Below, piece by piece: positions 45,370 through 53,251 of a stretch of 64,000 nucleotides of DNA; positions within the stretch are counted from its first letter, which is position 1, and each line of letters begins with the position of its first letter. This DNA is from Photobacterium gaetbulicola Gung47 (GTDB lineage: Bacteria; Pseudomonadota; Gammaproteobacteria; Enterobacterales; Vibrionaceae), in assembly GCA_000940995.1 (NCBI GenBank), contig CP005974.1:3782001-3846000 (forward strand), read 5' to 3'. The position numbers and the translations under genes are program-made. The notes under the pieces were generated by a model that was not told the DNA's origin, did not search any database, and was given only the letters and a program-made list of their open reading frames with translations.

Positions 45370-46548
45370 TTATGGCTTGTAGATGATTTCGACATCATAG
45401 TCGTCTTCGTTCCAATCATCCCAGTCATCGTCGTCGTCATCAGCGTCAGCATTCTTAACTTGCTGCTCGTGGTAATCATCCCACTTGAATTCGACTTTCT
45501 TCTCTTCGGTCTCTTCCTCGTCCTCTTCGAAGACTTGAGCCGGCATCGACTCGATCTGGCGCATCAGATCATACGTCAGCTCTTTGGTCCCCATACGATT
45601 TAGGGCGGAAATACAGTAATAGTCACCTTCCCATGCCAGAGCATCCAGTACTTCGTCGATCTTCTCCTGAGCTTCTTCCTCAGGCATCAAATCAACCTTA
45701 TTGAACACAATCCAGCGCGGCTTATTGGCCAACTTGTCACTGTACTTCTCTAGCTCATTGAGGATAGTGAAGGCATTCTCGACTGGATCCGAGCCATCGG
45801 CAGGCAACAGATCAACCATGTGCAGCAATACACGGCAACGCTCAAGGTGCTTCAGGAAGCGAATCCCCAAACCAGCCCCGTCAGCCGCACCTTCGATCAA
45901 ACCAGGAATATCGGCAACCACGAAGCTGCGCTCGTTATCGATGCGCACAACACCCAAGCTAGGCACCAGCGTGGTGAACGGGTAATCCGCCACTTTCGGC
46001 TTAGCCGCCGATACCGAACGGATAAAGGTGGATTTACCTGCATTCGGCAAGCCCAGCATACCCACATCGGCCAATAGCAGAAGCTCAAGGCGAAGGTGAC
46101 GTACTTCCCCCTTGGTACCCATAGTCTTCTGGCGTGGAGCACGGTTGACCGAAGACTTGAAGCGGGTGTTACCCAGACCGTGGAAGCCACCTTTGGCTGC
46201 CATCACCTTCATGCCATGCTGAGTCAAATCCGCGATCACTTCGCCAGTCTCTTCATCCACAGCACGAGTACCAACCGGCACCGAAAGAACACAGTCCTCA
46301 CCGCGTTTACCAGTACAGTTACCACCACGACCGTTCTCGCCACGCTGCGCAGCATGGAATCGTTCAAAGCGATAGTCGATCAATGTATTGAGGTTTTCAT
46401 CGGCCAGTAGGTAAACATCGCCACCATCACCGCCGTCGCCACCGTCAGGACCACCTTTCGGGACATACTTTTCACGACGGAAGCTTACTGTACCGTTACC
46501 GCCATCACCGGCGTCAACACGAATTACCGCTTCATCTACAAACTTCAT
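45370..46548 (-). CDS. obgE: Ribosome-associated GTPase ObgE/CgtA
   Basis: 392 residues. The glycine-rich Obg fold fills about 1-158 (GGPDGGDGGDGGDVYLLAD). The GTPase domain has GLPNAGKSTFIRS, VVADIPGLIEGA and FNKVDLMP. The C-terminal tail is very acidic (DADDDDDDWDDWNEDDYD). It acts in 50S maturation and growth control. It follows rplU-rpmA on the same strand, separated by an EamA permease gene and the rpmA terminator. Confidence 0.97.
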   Translation of the reverse strand: MKFVDEAVIRVDAGDGGNGTVSFRREKYVPKGGPDGGDGGDGGDVYLLADENLNTLIDYRFERFHAAQRGENGRGGNCTGKRGEDCVLSVPVGTRAVDEETGEVIADLTQHGMKVMAAKGGFHGLGNTRFKSSVNRAPRQKTMGTKGEVRHLRLELLLLADVGMLGLPNAGKSTFIRSVSAAKPKVADYPFTTLVPSLGVVRIDNERSFVVADIPGLIEGAADGAGLGIRFLKHLERCRVLLHMVDLLPADGSDPVENAFTILNELEKYSDKLANKPRWIVFNKVDLMPEEEAQEKIDEVLDALAWEGDYYCISALNRMGTKELTYDLMRQIESMPAQVFEEDEEETEEKKVEFKWDDYHEQQVKNADADDDDDDWDDWNEDDYDVEIIYKP

Positions 46549-46687
46549 CTCTTTCTCCGCACTGTGGCGTTAAAACTATCCAACCCGGATAGCGCTATCC
46601 AAGTTGCTATTAACCTATTGTACAACCAAACGTCGTGCTTATCCGACCTTTTGTCGTGCATGACCGTGGGCAACACAGGTGCCCATA

Positions 46688-47611
46688 TTACTTTCGCTTC
46701 AGCAGGCGATGGCCGATAGCGCTGAACATCGCCCCACCGACGACAATCAAGGCACCGACATAGCCCCACTGATTCAGAGCGGCGGGTGCTACGTAGTCAG
46801 GCCATACCAAACTGGCCAGATCTACAAACAGGATCGTAAACAGCGGCGCCAAGGTAATGACCGCACTCACCTGTGATGCCTGCCAGCGGGCCATCGCTTC
46901 GGCAAAGGCTCCATATCCCACCAACGTATTGAGGCAGCAAAATATCAGCATGCCCAACTGACGCGGATCCATCAGCTGGATCTGGCTTGGTGTTGCCACT
47001 GGCATCAAGATCAGTGCACAGATCACATAGATCATCAACAAGATCTGCGGTGACGAAAACTGCCTAAGCATGCGCTTCTGGGCCAAGGCATACACCACCC
47101 AAACCATCGCGGCAGCTATTGCCAGTAATACGCCGGTGGTGTACGCGCTCATGCTGGTAAACAGCTCGGCCAATCGCTCATTGAAAAACAGCAATAAGCC
47201 GGACAACAAGGCCACCACGCCCACCACCTGATGCTTGCCCAGGGACTCCTTGAACAACCAGACACTGGACAGCAGCAGCATCATCGGGGCCAGCTGCATA
47301 ATCACCTGAACCACCGCCGGGTTGAGGTAAGACAGTGAGCTGTTAAACAGTACAAAATTACCCGCAAGCCCCAAGCTTGCCAGCAACATCAGACTGCCTC
47401 CCTTGACCCCGAGGCCAGTTAGGCTGGGCAATTTGCGTCGGTAGGCCAACCAGAGGCCCAAACCGATGGCTGCCGTCATGAACCGGTACCAGACAATGGT
47501 AAAGGGATCCATCACCTCGACAGCCTGCTTCATTGCAATGGGCAGCGCTCCCCAGAATACCGCGGTCAACAATGCTAGGAGCATCCCAACCGTGGGATTT
47601 TGCTGTGGCAT
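46688..47611 (-). CDS. EamA/DMT-family permease
   Basis: 307 residues from the ATG at 47611, with GGGGGG five bases before it. The frame reaches 47629, but that start lies at the foot of the rpmA terminator. Ten hydrophobic spans form two EamA repeats; the first opens LLALLTAVFWGALPIAMKQAV. Such proteins export amino acids or other metabolites. The substrate is unknown. It sits between rpmA and obgE, which are adjacent in many bacteria; in vibrios this insertion is common. Confidence 0.85.
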   Translation of the reverse strand: MPQQNPTVGMLLALLTAVFWGALPIAMKQAVEVMDPFTIVWYRFMTAAIGLGLWLAYRRKLPSLTGLGVKGGSLMLLASLGLAGNFVLFNSSLSYLNPAVVQVIMQLAPMMLLLSSVWLFKESLGKHQVVGVVALLSGLLLFFNERLAELFTSMSAYTTGVLLAIAAAMVWVVYALAQKRMLRQFSSPQILLMIYVICALILMPVATPSQIQLMDPRQLGMLIFCCLNTLVGYGAFAEAMARWQASQVSAVITLAPLFTILFVDLASLVWPDYVAPAALNQWGYVGALIVVGGAMFSAIGHRLLKRK

Positions 47612-47621
47612 AAAGCCCCCC

Positions 47622-47655
47622 ATAAACAAAAAGCCCCGCCAGTAGGCAGGGCTTT
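47622..47655 (-). terminator. Terminator of rplU-rpmA
   Basis: On the minus strand AAAGCCCTGCC, loop TACT, GGCGGGGCTTTTTG (one G-U pair). Confidence 0.82.
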
Positions 47656-47676
47656 ATCATTCGTGTCGAGACCGAA

Positions 47677-47934
47677 TTATTCAGCTTCGATAGAAACGAA
47701 TTTACGGTTCTTAGGACCTTTAACTTCGAACTTCACTTTACCGTCAGATAGAGCGAATAGAGTGTGGTCTTTACCTAGGCCTACGTTGTTACCTGCGTGG
47801 AACTTAGTACCACGCTGACGTACGATGATGTTACCTGCTAGTACAGATTCGCCACCGAAACGCTTAACACCAAGACGTTTACTTTCTGAATCACGGCCGT
47901 TACGAGTAGAACCGCCAGCTTTTTTGTGTGCCAT
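47677..47934 (-). CDS. rpmA: 50S ribosomal protein L27
   Basis: 85 residues with the usual start MAHKKAGGSTRNGRDSESKR. The N-terminal arm reaches the peptidyl transferase centre. RQRGTKFHAGNNVGLGKDHT is the family block. It is 18 bases after rplU in one operon. Confidence 0.98.
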   Translation of the reverse strand: MAHKKAGGSTRNGRDSESKRLGVKRFGGESVLAGNIIVRQRGTKFHAGNNVGLGKDHTLFALSDGKVKFEVKGPKNRKFVSIEAE

Positions 47935-47952
47935 CTTTAAATTCTCCTGTTA

Positions 47953-48264
47953 TTAAGCGCTGATGCCAGTAATTTTGACTTCAGTGAACCACTGACGGTG
48001 GCCCGCTTGCTTACGAGAGTGCTTACGACGACGGAACTTAACGATTTTTACTTTATCGCCACGACCGTGAGTAACTACTTCAGCAGTTACTTTACCGCCA
48101 GCTACGAAAGGTGCGCCTACAGTTACTTCTTCGCCGTTAGCTACTAGAAGTACTGAGTCAAATTCAATGCTAGCGCCTGTTTCAGCGTCTAGTTTTTCTA
48201 AGCGTAGGGTCTGGCCTTCGCTTACACGGTGTTGTTTACCACCACTTTGGAAAACAGCGTACAT
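47953..48264 (-). CDS. rplU: 50S ribosomal protein L21
   Basis: 103 residues, the length of E. coli L21. MYAVFQSGGKQHRVSEGQTL opens it, and KFRRRKHSRKQAGHRQ is the rRNA-binding signature. Its promoter is at 48353-48381. Confidence 0.98.
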   Translation of the reverse strand: MYAVFQSGGKQHRVSEGQTLRLEKLDAETGASIEFDSVLLVANGEEVTVGAPFVAGGKVTAEVVTHGRGDKVKIVKFRRRKHSRKQAGHRQWFTEVKITGISA

Positions 48265-48352
48265 GTCTTACTCCGCTTGTCCGCATAGGCCATTTGCCAC
48301 GTATGATTTGGGCAATGGGTATGCGCTTAATCTTGTCATCAATAGGGCGCGA

Positions 48353-48381
48353 ATGTTACGCGAAATTAGGGCTACTGGCAA
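48353..48381 (-). promoter_or_regulatory. Promoter of rplU-rpmA
   Basis: On the minus strand TTGCCA, a 17-base spacer and TAACAT, about 90 bases before rplU. Confidence 0.65.
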
Positions 48382-48661
48382 GCGCTTGTGCAAAGAAAAT
48401 TGGCGAAAAGCTGCTCAGTAATAAAAGTCATCGATTTAAACGCAATCGAGGTTATGAAGATTGCTGTCTTTTAGTGTAATATCCGATAATTAATTTTTCT
48501 TGGTTGATGAACAAATCTCGACGAAGCAACCCTTTTGCCACTTACTGTGAGCCACTTCCCATTCTGCTGGCGCTTGTTCGGCTTGGGGCAATGCTGATTC
48601 GCTATCAACCAATACGCACAACAATCCGCCGGGTGCGGCACATTACTTTGCTGGATGTACA
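48382..48661. other. Gap between the rplU promoter and ispB
   Basis: 280 bases without a supported gene. TTATGA, 17 bases, TGTAAT near 48452-48480 is a weak candidate promoter for ispB. The ispB start has only a poor ribosome-binding site (CTGGATGTACA), which may mean low or regulated translation. Confidence 0.4.
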
Positions 48662-49633
48662 ATGGATTTCAAAGCTATCCAAGCGCTCACTGCCGATGAT
48701 ATGGCACAGGTCGACGCGAAGATACTGGCTCAACTGAACTCAGATGTAGCCCTCATTAATCAACTTGGTTTTTACATTGTCAGCGGCGGCGGCAAACGCC
48801 TGCGCCCGATGCTTGCTGTACTGGCAGCCCGTGCCCTTGACTACCAAGGCGAGCAACACACCACCGCAGCGGCCTTTGTGGAATTTATCCATACTGCCAC
48901 CCTGCTGCATGACGATGTCGTCGATGAATCAGATATGCGCCGGGGCAAAGCCACTGCCAATGCCATGTTTGGCAATGCAGCCAGCGTCTTGGTCGGCGAT
49001 TATATCTATACCCGCTCGTTCCAGATGATGACCAGCCTACGATCCTTGCGGATCCTCGATGTCATGAGCGAGGCGACCAACGTGATCGCCGAGGGGGAAG
49101 TACAACAGTTGATGAACTGTAACGATCCCGACACGACTGAAGAGAGCTACATGCAGGTGATCTACTCCAAGACCGCCCGCCTGTTCGAAGCCGCCACCCA
49201 GATAGCCGCCATTCTCGTCGATGCCCCTGCCGATATCGAACGTGCCCTGCAAGATTACGGTCGCTACCTCGGTACGGCCTTCCAGCTGATTGATGATGTC
49301 TTGGACTACAATGCTGACGGCGATGAAATGGGCAAAAATGTCGGTGACGATCTGGCCGAAGGCAAGCCGACCCTGCCGCTACTGCACGCGATGCAACACG
49401 GTAACACCGAGCAAGCAGCCATGATCCGCGAGGCTATCGAAAAGGGCAACGGCCTCGACAAGCTCGAACCTATTCTGGCATGCATGAAGCAGGTCGGTTC
49501 ACTCGAGTATACCCAGCAGCGCGCCGAGGAAGAGGCAGAAAAAGCCATTGCCAGCTTGGCCCCGGTTGCCGACAGCGAATACAAGGACGCATTGGTTGCT
49601 CTGGCCCATCTTGCTGTTCACCGCAATAAGTAA
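48662..49633 (+). CDS. ispB: Octaprenyl diphosphate synthase
   Basis: 323 residues (E. coli IspB has the same length). It builds the side chain of ubiquinone and menaquinone. The first and second aspartate motifs are LLHDDVVDESDMRRG and QLIDDVLDYNAD. The start agrees with the E. coli N-terminus (LTADDMAQVDAKILAQLNSD). It is divergent from rplU, its usual position. Confidence 0.97.
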   Translation: MDFKAIQALTADDMAQVDAKILAQLNSDVALINQLGFYIVSGGGKRLRPMLAVLAARALDYQGEQHTTAAAFVEFIHTATLLHDDVVDESDMRRGKATANAMFGNAASVLVGDYIYTRSFQMMTSLRSLRILDVMSEATNVIAEGEVQQLMNCNDPDTTEESYMQVIYSKTARLFEAATQIAAILVDAPADIERALQDYGRYLGTAFQLIDDVLDYNADGDEMGKNVGDDLAEGKPTLPLLHAMQHGNTEQAAMIREAIEKGNGLDKLEPILACMKQVGSLEYTQQRAEEEAEKAIASLAPVADSEYKDALVALAHLAVHRNK

Positions 49634-49651
49634 TCCCTAAATTGCACGTCG

Positions 49652-49678
49652 AAAGCCTGCCTCCCGGCAGGCTTTTTT
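49652..49678 (+). terminator. Terminator of ispB
   Basis: AAAGCCTGCC, TCCC, GGCAGGCTTTTTT. Confidence 0.92.
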
Positions 49679-49780
49679 GATCCCCGCTCACCCAACCGCC
49701 GTATCCATCCATCAGATGGACAGTATTCTATAGTTATATCAATAAAGGCGGGATCATCAAGATCACGACAGGAGGCCACC

Positions 49781-49972
49781 ATGCAAGCGAAAGAACTGAA
49801 GCCAGGAATGTGGGTTGAATACCCTCAGGGCGTTGCTGAAGTTATCGATGTGGATCAAGAACACAACACTGCGATCATCGAGAACATGAGTGATCACCGC
49901 AGGATCAACATTAACTGCAATGATCTTGTCGAGCAGCCTCAGCTACACACCGGTTGCGACACTTACTATTGA
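49781..49972 (+). CDS. 63-residue conserved-looking hypothetical protein
   Basis: 63 residues with an ideal ribosome-binding site, GGAGG six bases before the ATG. The sequence KPGMWVEYPQGVAEVIDVD followed by alternating hydrophobic residues suggests a small SH3-like or KOW-like beta-barrel. Two cysteines are present, in INCND and TGCDT. It has no signal peptide or membrane span. It stands alone between ispB (with terminator) and convergent mdh. The family is not recognised. Confidence 0.75.
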   Translation: MQAKELKPGMWVEYPQGVAEVIDVDQEHNTAIIENMSDHRRININCNDLVEQPQLHTGCDTYY

Positions 49973-49996
49973 AAATCGCCAATAGGCAACACCCAG

Positions 49997-50027
49997 CAAA
50001 AAAGAAGCGGCCCGAAAGCCGCTTCTT
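49997..50027 (-). terminator. Terminator of mdh
   Basis: On the minus strand AAGAAGCGGC, six-base loop, GCCGCTTCTT and six T. Confidence 0.9.
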
Positions 50028-50057
50028 GTCATACTGCCTAGCTGTGCTGGTCAGAAA

Positions 50058-50996
50058 TTACTTCGCAGCAAACTCTTCGCCTTTAGCAATGTCGCCCTGC
50101 AGAGTATCTAGCATACCTTCCAGCGCTTCCTGCTCAAACGCACTCAACGCACCGTAATCCATCACCTCTTCGACACCTTCTTTACCTAGCAAAATAGGCT
50201 GTGCGAAGAAACGGGCATGCTTGCCATCACCTTCAACATACGCACATTCAACTTGGCCCGTTTCGCCCTGAAGAGCACGAACCAGTGACAAACCGAAGCG
50301 GCAGGCCGCCTGGCCCATCGACAAGGTCGCAGAACCGCCACCCGCTTTTGCTTCAACCACTTCAGTACCCGCGTTCTGGATACGTGGCGTCAATGCTTTG
50401 ATTTCTTCTTCGGTGAATTCAACACCTTCTACCTGAGACAATAGCGGTAGAATTGTCACACCAGAGTGGCCACCGATAACAGGAACACGGACTTCACCCG
50501 GATCAACGTTCTTAAGCTCGGCCACAAATGTCTCAGAGCGGATAACATCCAGCGTAGTCACACCAAATAGCTTACGCTTGTCGTAAACACCCGCTTTTTT
50601 CAGTACATCAGCGGCAATTGCCACCGTGGTGTTAACTGGGTTAGTGATGATACCCACGCAGGCTTTCGGACAAACCACCGCAATTTTTTCAGCCAGTGAC
50701 TTCACGATACCCGCGTTCACATTGAACAGATCAGCACGATCCATCCCTGGTTTACGGGCGACACCCGCTGAAATAAGAACAACATCAGCACCTTCCAGTG
50801 CCGGAGTTGGATCTTCACCGGCATATCCCTTGATAGAAACAGGAGTTGGGATATGGCTCAGATCAGCCGCAACACCTGGTGTTACTGGGGCAATATCGTA
50901 CAGTGCCAGATCTGATCCTGCTGGTAGACGATTTTTAAGCAACAGGGCAAGAGCCTGGCCGATACCACCGGCCGCACCAATTACAGCAACTTTCAT
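50058..50996 (-). CDS. mdh: Malate dehydrogenase
   Basis: 312 residues, as in E. coli. It interconverts malate and oxaloacetate with NAD in the TCA cycle. VIGAAGGIGQALALLL is the NAD loop. The catalytic residues are in VARKPGMDRADL (Arg), ITNPVNTTVAI and VIGGHSGVTILP (His). It is divergent from argR, as in other gammaproteobacteria. Confidence 0.98.
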   Translation of the reverse strand: MKVAVIGAAGGIGQALALLLKNRLPAGSDLALYDIAPVTPGVAADLSHIPTPVSIKGYAGEDPTPALEGADVVLISAGVARKPGMDRADLFNVNAGIVKSLAEKIAVVCPKACVGIITNPVNTTVAIAADVLKKAGVYDKRKLFGVTTLDVIRSETFVAELKNVDPGEVRVPVIGGHSGVTILPLLSQVEGVEFTEEEIKALTPRIQNAGTEVVEAKAGGGSATLSMGQAACRFGLSLVRALQGETGQVECAYVEGDGKHARFFAQPILLGKEGVEEVMDYGALSAFEQEALEGMLDTLQGDIAKGEEFAAK

Positions 50997-51018
50997 GTTC
51001 GTTCTCCTTTACGATAGA

Positions 51019-51080
51019 AGTATAAATTTTCAGACCTAATCATATGAAATCACAGTCGAATTAAAACACTGATTTCATAT
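51019..51080 (-). promoter_or_regulatory. mdh promoter overlapped by an inverted repeat
   Basis: The -10 is TATACT (plus-strand 51019-51024). The matching -35 position, 51042-51047, is a poor TCATAT. It lies in the first arm of an 11-base inverted repeat, ATATGAAATCA at 51042-51052 and TGATTTCATAT at 51070-51080. A regulator such as ArcA or CRP could bind here; neither consensus is matched fully. Confidence 0.5.
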
Positions 51081-51236
51081 CACAAACAGAACTGACGTTA
51101 TAGCAACCCATAGAGAAATACAATCAGATGCCACCAGCTTTGCGATATCGCGCATAAGCAAGAATAAAATGTGCTACATCCCTATAACATTTCACTCCCA
51201 CACCTTGACGAGGACAGCGCGTGAAAGTTGCATATA

Positions 51237-51269
51237 CACCAATATTTATTCAGTTTCTGCCTCTATAAT
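51237..51269 (+). promoter_or_regulatory. argR promoter with an ARG box
   Basis: TATAAT at 51264-51269 is preceded by CACCAATATTTATTCAGT at 51237-51254. This matches the ArgR consensus in all but the TG of the left half. The box covers the -35 region, which fits autorepression. Confidence 0.55.
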
Positions 51270-51365
51270 GGTGATACATGCACCAGTTTACTTGAACACT
51301 GTTTGCTTGGATCCAAAAAGTTGTGCCAGAATACAGCACCTCGTCCCTGCACATGAAATTTACTT

Positions 51366-51836
51366 ATGCGAAATTCAGATAAACAAGAACGCTTGGTCAA
51401 AGCATTCAAGGCAATCCTAAAAGAAGAGAAATTCAGCTCTCAGGGTGAAATCGTCGACGCATTGAAAGCCCAAGGGTTCGACAATATCAACCAATCCAAA
51501 GTCTCTCGCATGCTGACGAAATTCGGTGCAGTACGTACCCGCAATGCGAAGATGGAAATGGTCTACTGCTTGCCGGTAGAGCTTGGTGTACCGACAACCA
51601 GTAGTCCTCTCAAAGAGTTAGTGATGGAGATTGGCTATAACAGTGCCCTCGTCGTCATCCATACCGGTCCGGGAGCCGCCCAGGTCATCGCCCGCTTACT
51701 TGATTCTCTGGGTAAGGCAGAAGGGATCCTGGGTGTTGTTGCCGGTGACGATACTATCTTTATCACACCAACCAATGCCATTTCGACAGAAGAGCTGTAT
51801 AACTCTGTTTGTGAGCTGTTCGACTACAGCAAGTAA
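51366..51836 (+). CDS. argR: Arginine repressor ArgR
   Basis: 156 residues, as in E. coli. The winged helix is at about 1-75 (SSQGEIVDALKAQGFDNINQ then SKVSRMLTKFGAVR). The hexamerisation and arginine domain has GPGAAQVIARLLDS and GVVAGDDTIFI. It represses arginine synthesis with arginine as co-repressor. The ARG box in its own promoter suggests autoregulation. Confidence 0.97.
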   Translation: MRNSDKQERLVKAFKAILKEEKFSSQGEIVDALKAQGFDNINQSKVSRMLTKFGAVRTRNAKMEMVYCLPVELGVPTTSSPLKELVMEIGYNSALVVIHTGPGAAQVIARLLDSLGKAEGILGVVAGDDTIFITPTNAISTEELYNSVCELFDYSK

Positions 51837-52168
51837 TTGCTTATTTCGCCCCCGATACCAGGTAGCAGACGATAGGTTTTGCTGCTTGGTATTGTGAGAG
51901 TTAGATCACAATAAGACAAACTTTCACCAAACCACCACTCATATTGCAAGCTCTTGATTGTTTTAAATAATTATTCTTTCCTTTCTGACTGTCAGCAACT
52001 ATTTCCACTCTGCTAACCCCCTATTATTGTTAACATAGTTTTAAAGTTATGGCTTTGTTTTGATATCATTGGCCAGATTCAGCGATAAATTACCTCCAGG
52101 TAGGCACGCCTTACCGCTGATGGACAAGGCTTTTCTCCGGAAATAACAACAACTAGGAAGGGATAAAC
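51837..52168. other. Gap between argR and the TRAP genes
   Basis: 332 bases without a gene. An extended -10, TGATATCAT, at 52061-52069 with TTAAAG 17 bases upstream at 52041-52046 is the probable TRAP promoter. CTGACTGTCAG near 51986 is a short palindrome. No clear terminator of argR is seen. Confidence 0.45.
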
Positions 52169-53137
52169 ATGGCATTAAAGCAACTCGTCAAAGTCAGTGC
52201 ACTTGCTGCCGCAGTTATGACAACTGGCATGGCCAATGCCCAAAGCTTCATCACTATCGGGACCGGCTCAGTGACCGGTGTTTACTACCCGACTGGTGGG
52301 GCTATTTGTAAGCTCGTCAATAAGGATCGCAAAGAACACGGCGTTCGCTGCTCGGTAGAGTCCACCGGTGGCTCGATCTATAACGTCAACACCATGCGAG
52401 CCGGTGAGCTGGACTTCGGCATTGTCCAGTCTGATTGGCAATACCATGGCTATAACGGCACCAGCAAGTTCGAACAGCAGGGGCCATACAAGAAGCTGCG
52501 TGCTGTCTTCTCGCTGCATACCGAACCATTCAATATCATTGCCCGCACCGATTCCGGTATCAACGGTGTCGAAGATCTGAAAGGCAAGCGCGTCAATATC
52601 GGTAATCCCGGCTCGGGAGACCGTGCCACCATGGGAGTGGTGATGGACGCAATGGGCTGGACCAACAAAGACTTCAAATTGGCTTCCGAGCTCAAAGGTT
52701 CAGAGCGTTCGCAAGCGCTGTGCGACAACAAGATTGATGCCTTTGTTTATGTGGTCGGCCATCCAAACGGTTCCATCAAGGAAGCAACAACTTCTTGTGA
52801 TGCCAAGTTGATCCCGGCCGCAGGACCAAAGATCGACCAGATCGTGGCTGACAACCCGTACTATGCCAAGAGCACCGTACCTGGCGGCATGTACAAGGGA
52901 ACTGACAGCGACGTAAACAGCTTTGGTGTTGCGGCGACACTGGTTTCCTCTACCGATGTTTCTGATGATGTGGTCTACGCTGTCGTGAAGTCCGTTTTCG
53001 AAAACTTCGACACGTTCAAACGTCTCCACCCAGCATTTGCCAACCTTAAGCCAGAAGACATGGTTAAAGATGGCCTGTCTATTCCTCTACATCCCGGTGC
53101 TGTGAAGTACTACAAAGAAGCAGGTTACCTGAAGTAA
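52169..53137 (+). CDS. TAXI-type TRAP solute-binding protein
   Basis: 322 residues. A signal peptide (SALAAAVMTTGMANA) precedes the TAXI domain: FITIGTGSVTGVYYPTGGAI is the defining N-terminal motif, and GKRVNIGNPGSGDRATM is the ligand-pocket block. It captures a solute in the periplasm for the fused TRAP permease encoded 114 bases downstream. Glutamate or other dicarboxylates are possible ligands, but none is established here. Confidence 0.93.
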   Translation: MALKQLVKVSALAAAVMTTGMANAQSFITIGTGSVTGVYYPTGGAICKLVNKDRKEHGVRCSVESTGGSIYNVNTMRAGELDFGIVQSDWQYHGYNGTSKFEQQGPYKKLRAVFSLHTEPFNIIARTDSGINGVEDLKGKRVNIGNPGSGDRATMGVVMDAMGWTNKDFKLASELKGSERSQALCDNKIDAFVYVVGHPNGSIKEATTSCDAKLIPAAGPKIDQIVADNPYYAKSTVPGGMYKGTDSDVNSFGVAATLVSSTDVSDDVVYAVVKSVFENFDTFKRLHPAFANLKPEDMVKDGLSIPLHPGAVKYYKEAGYLK

Positions 53138-53251
53138 CACTGCGCTAGGCAACACTACCTTGCAAGCACCGCCTCTTGGTGCTTGCTGTTTTCAATATAT
53201 TCATTCCGATAAATGCTAATCACACCCTAGCCCATCGAAAAAGGATTATGC

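Noticed and set aside
48376..48391. TGGCAAGCGCTTGTGC, a partial sigma-54 promoter match before ispB
   Set aside because: It coincides with the -35 of the rplU promoter on the other strand, and ispB is a housekeeping gene with no enhancer-binding regulator nearby.
51169..51420. 83-codon plus-strand frame before and across the argR start
   Set aside because: No ribosome-binding site is present, and it overlaps the argR promoter, ARG box and start codon in another frame.
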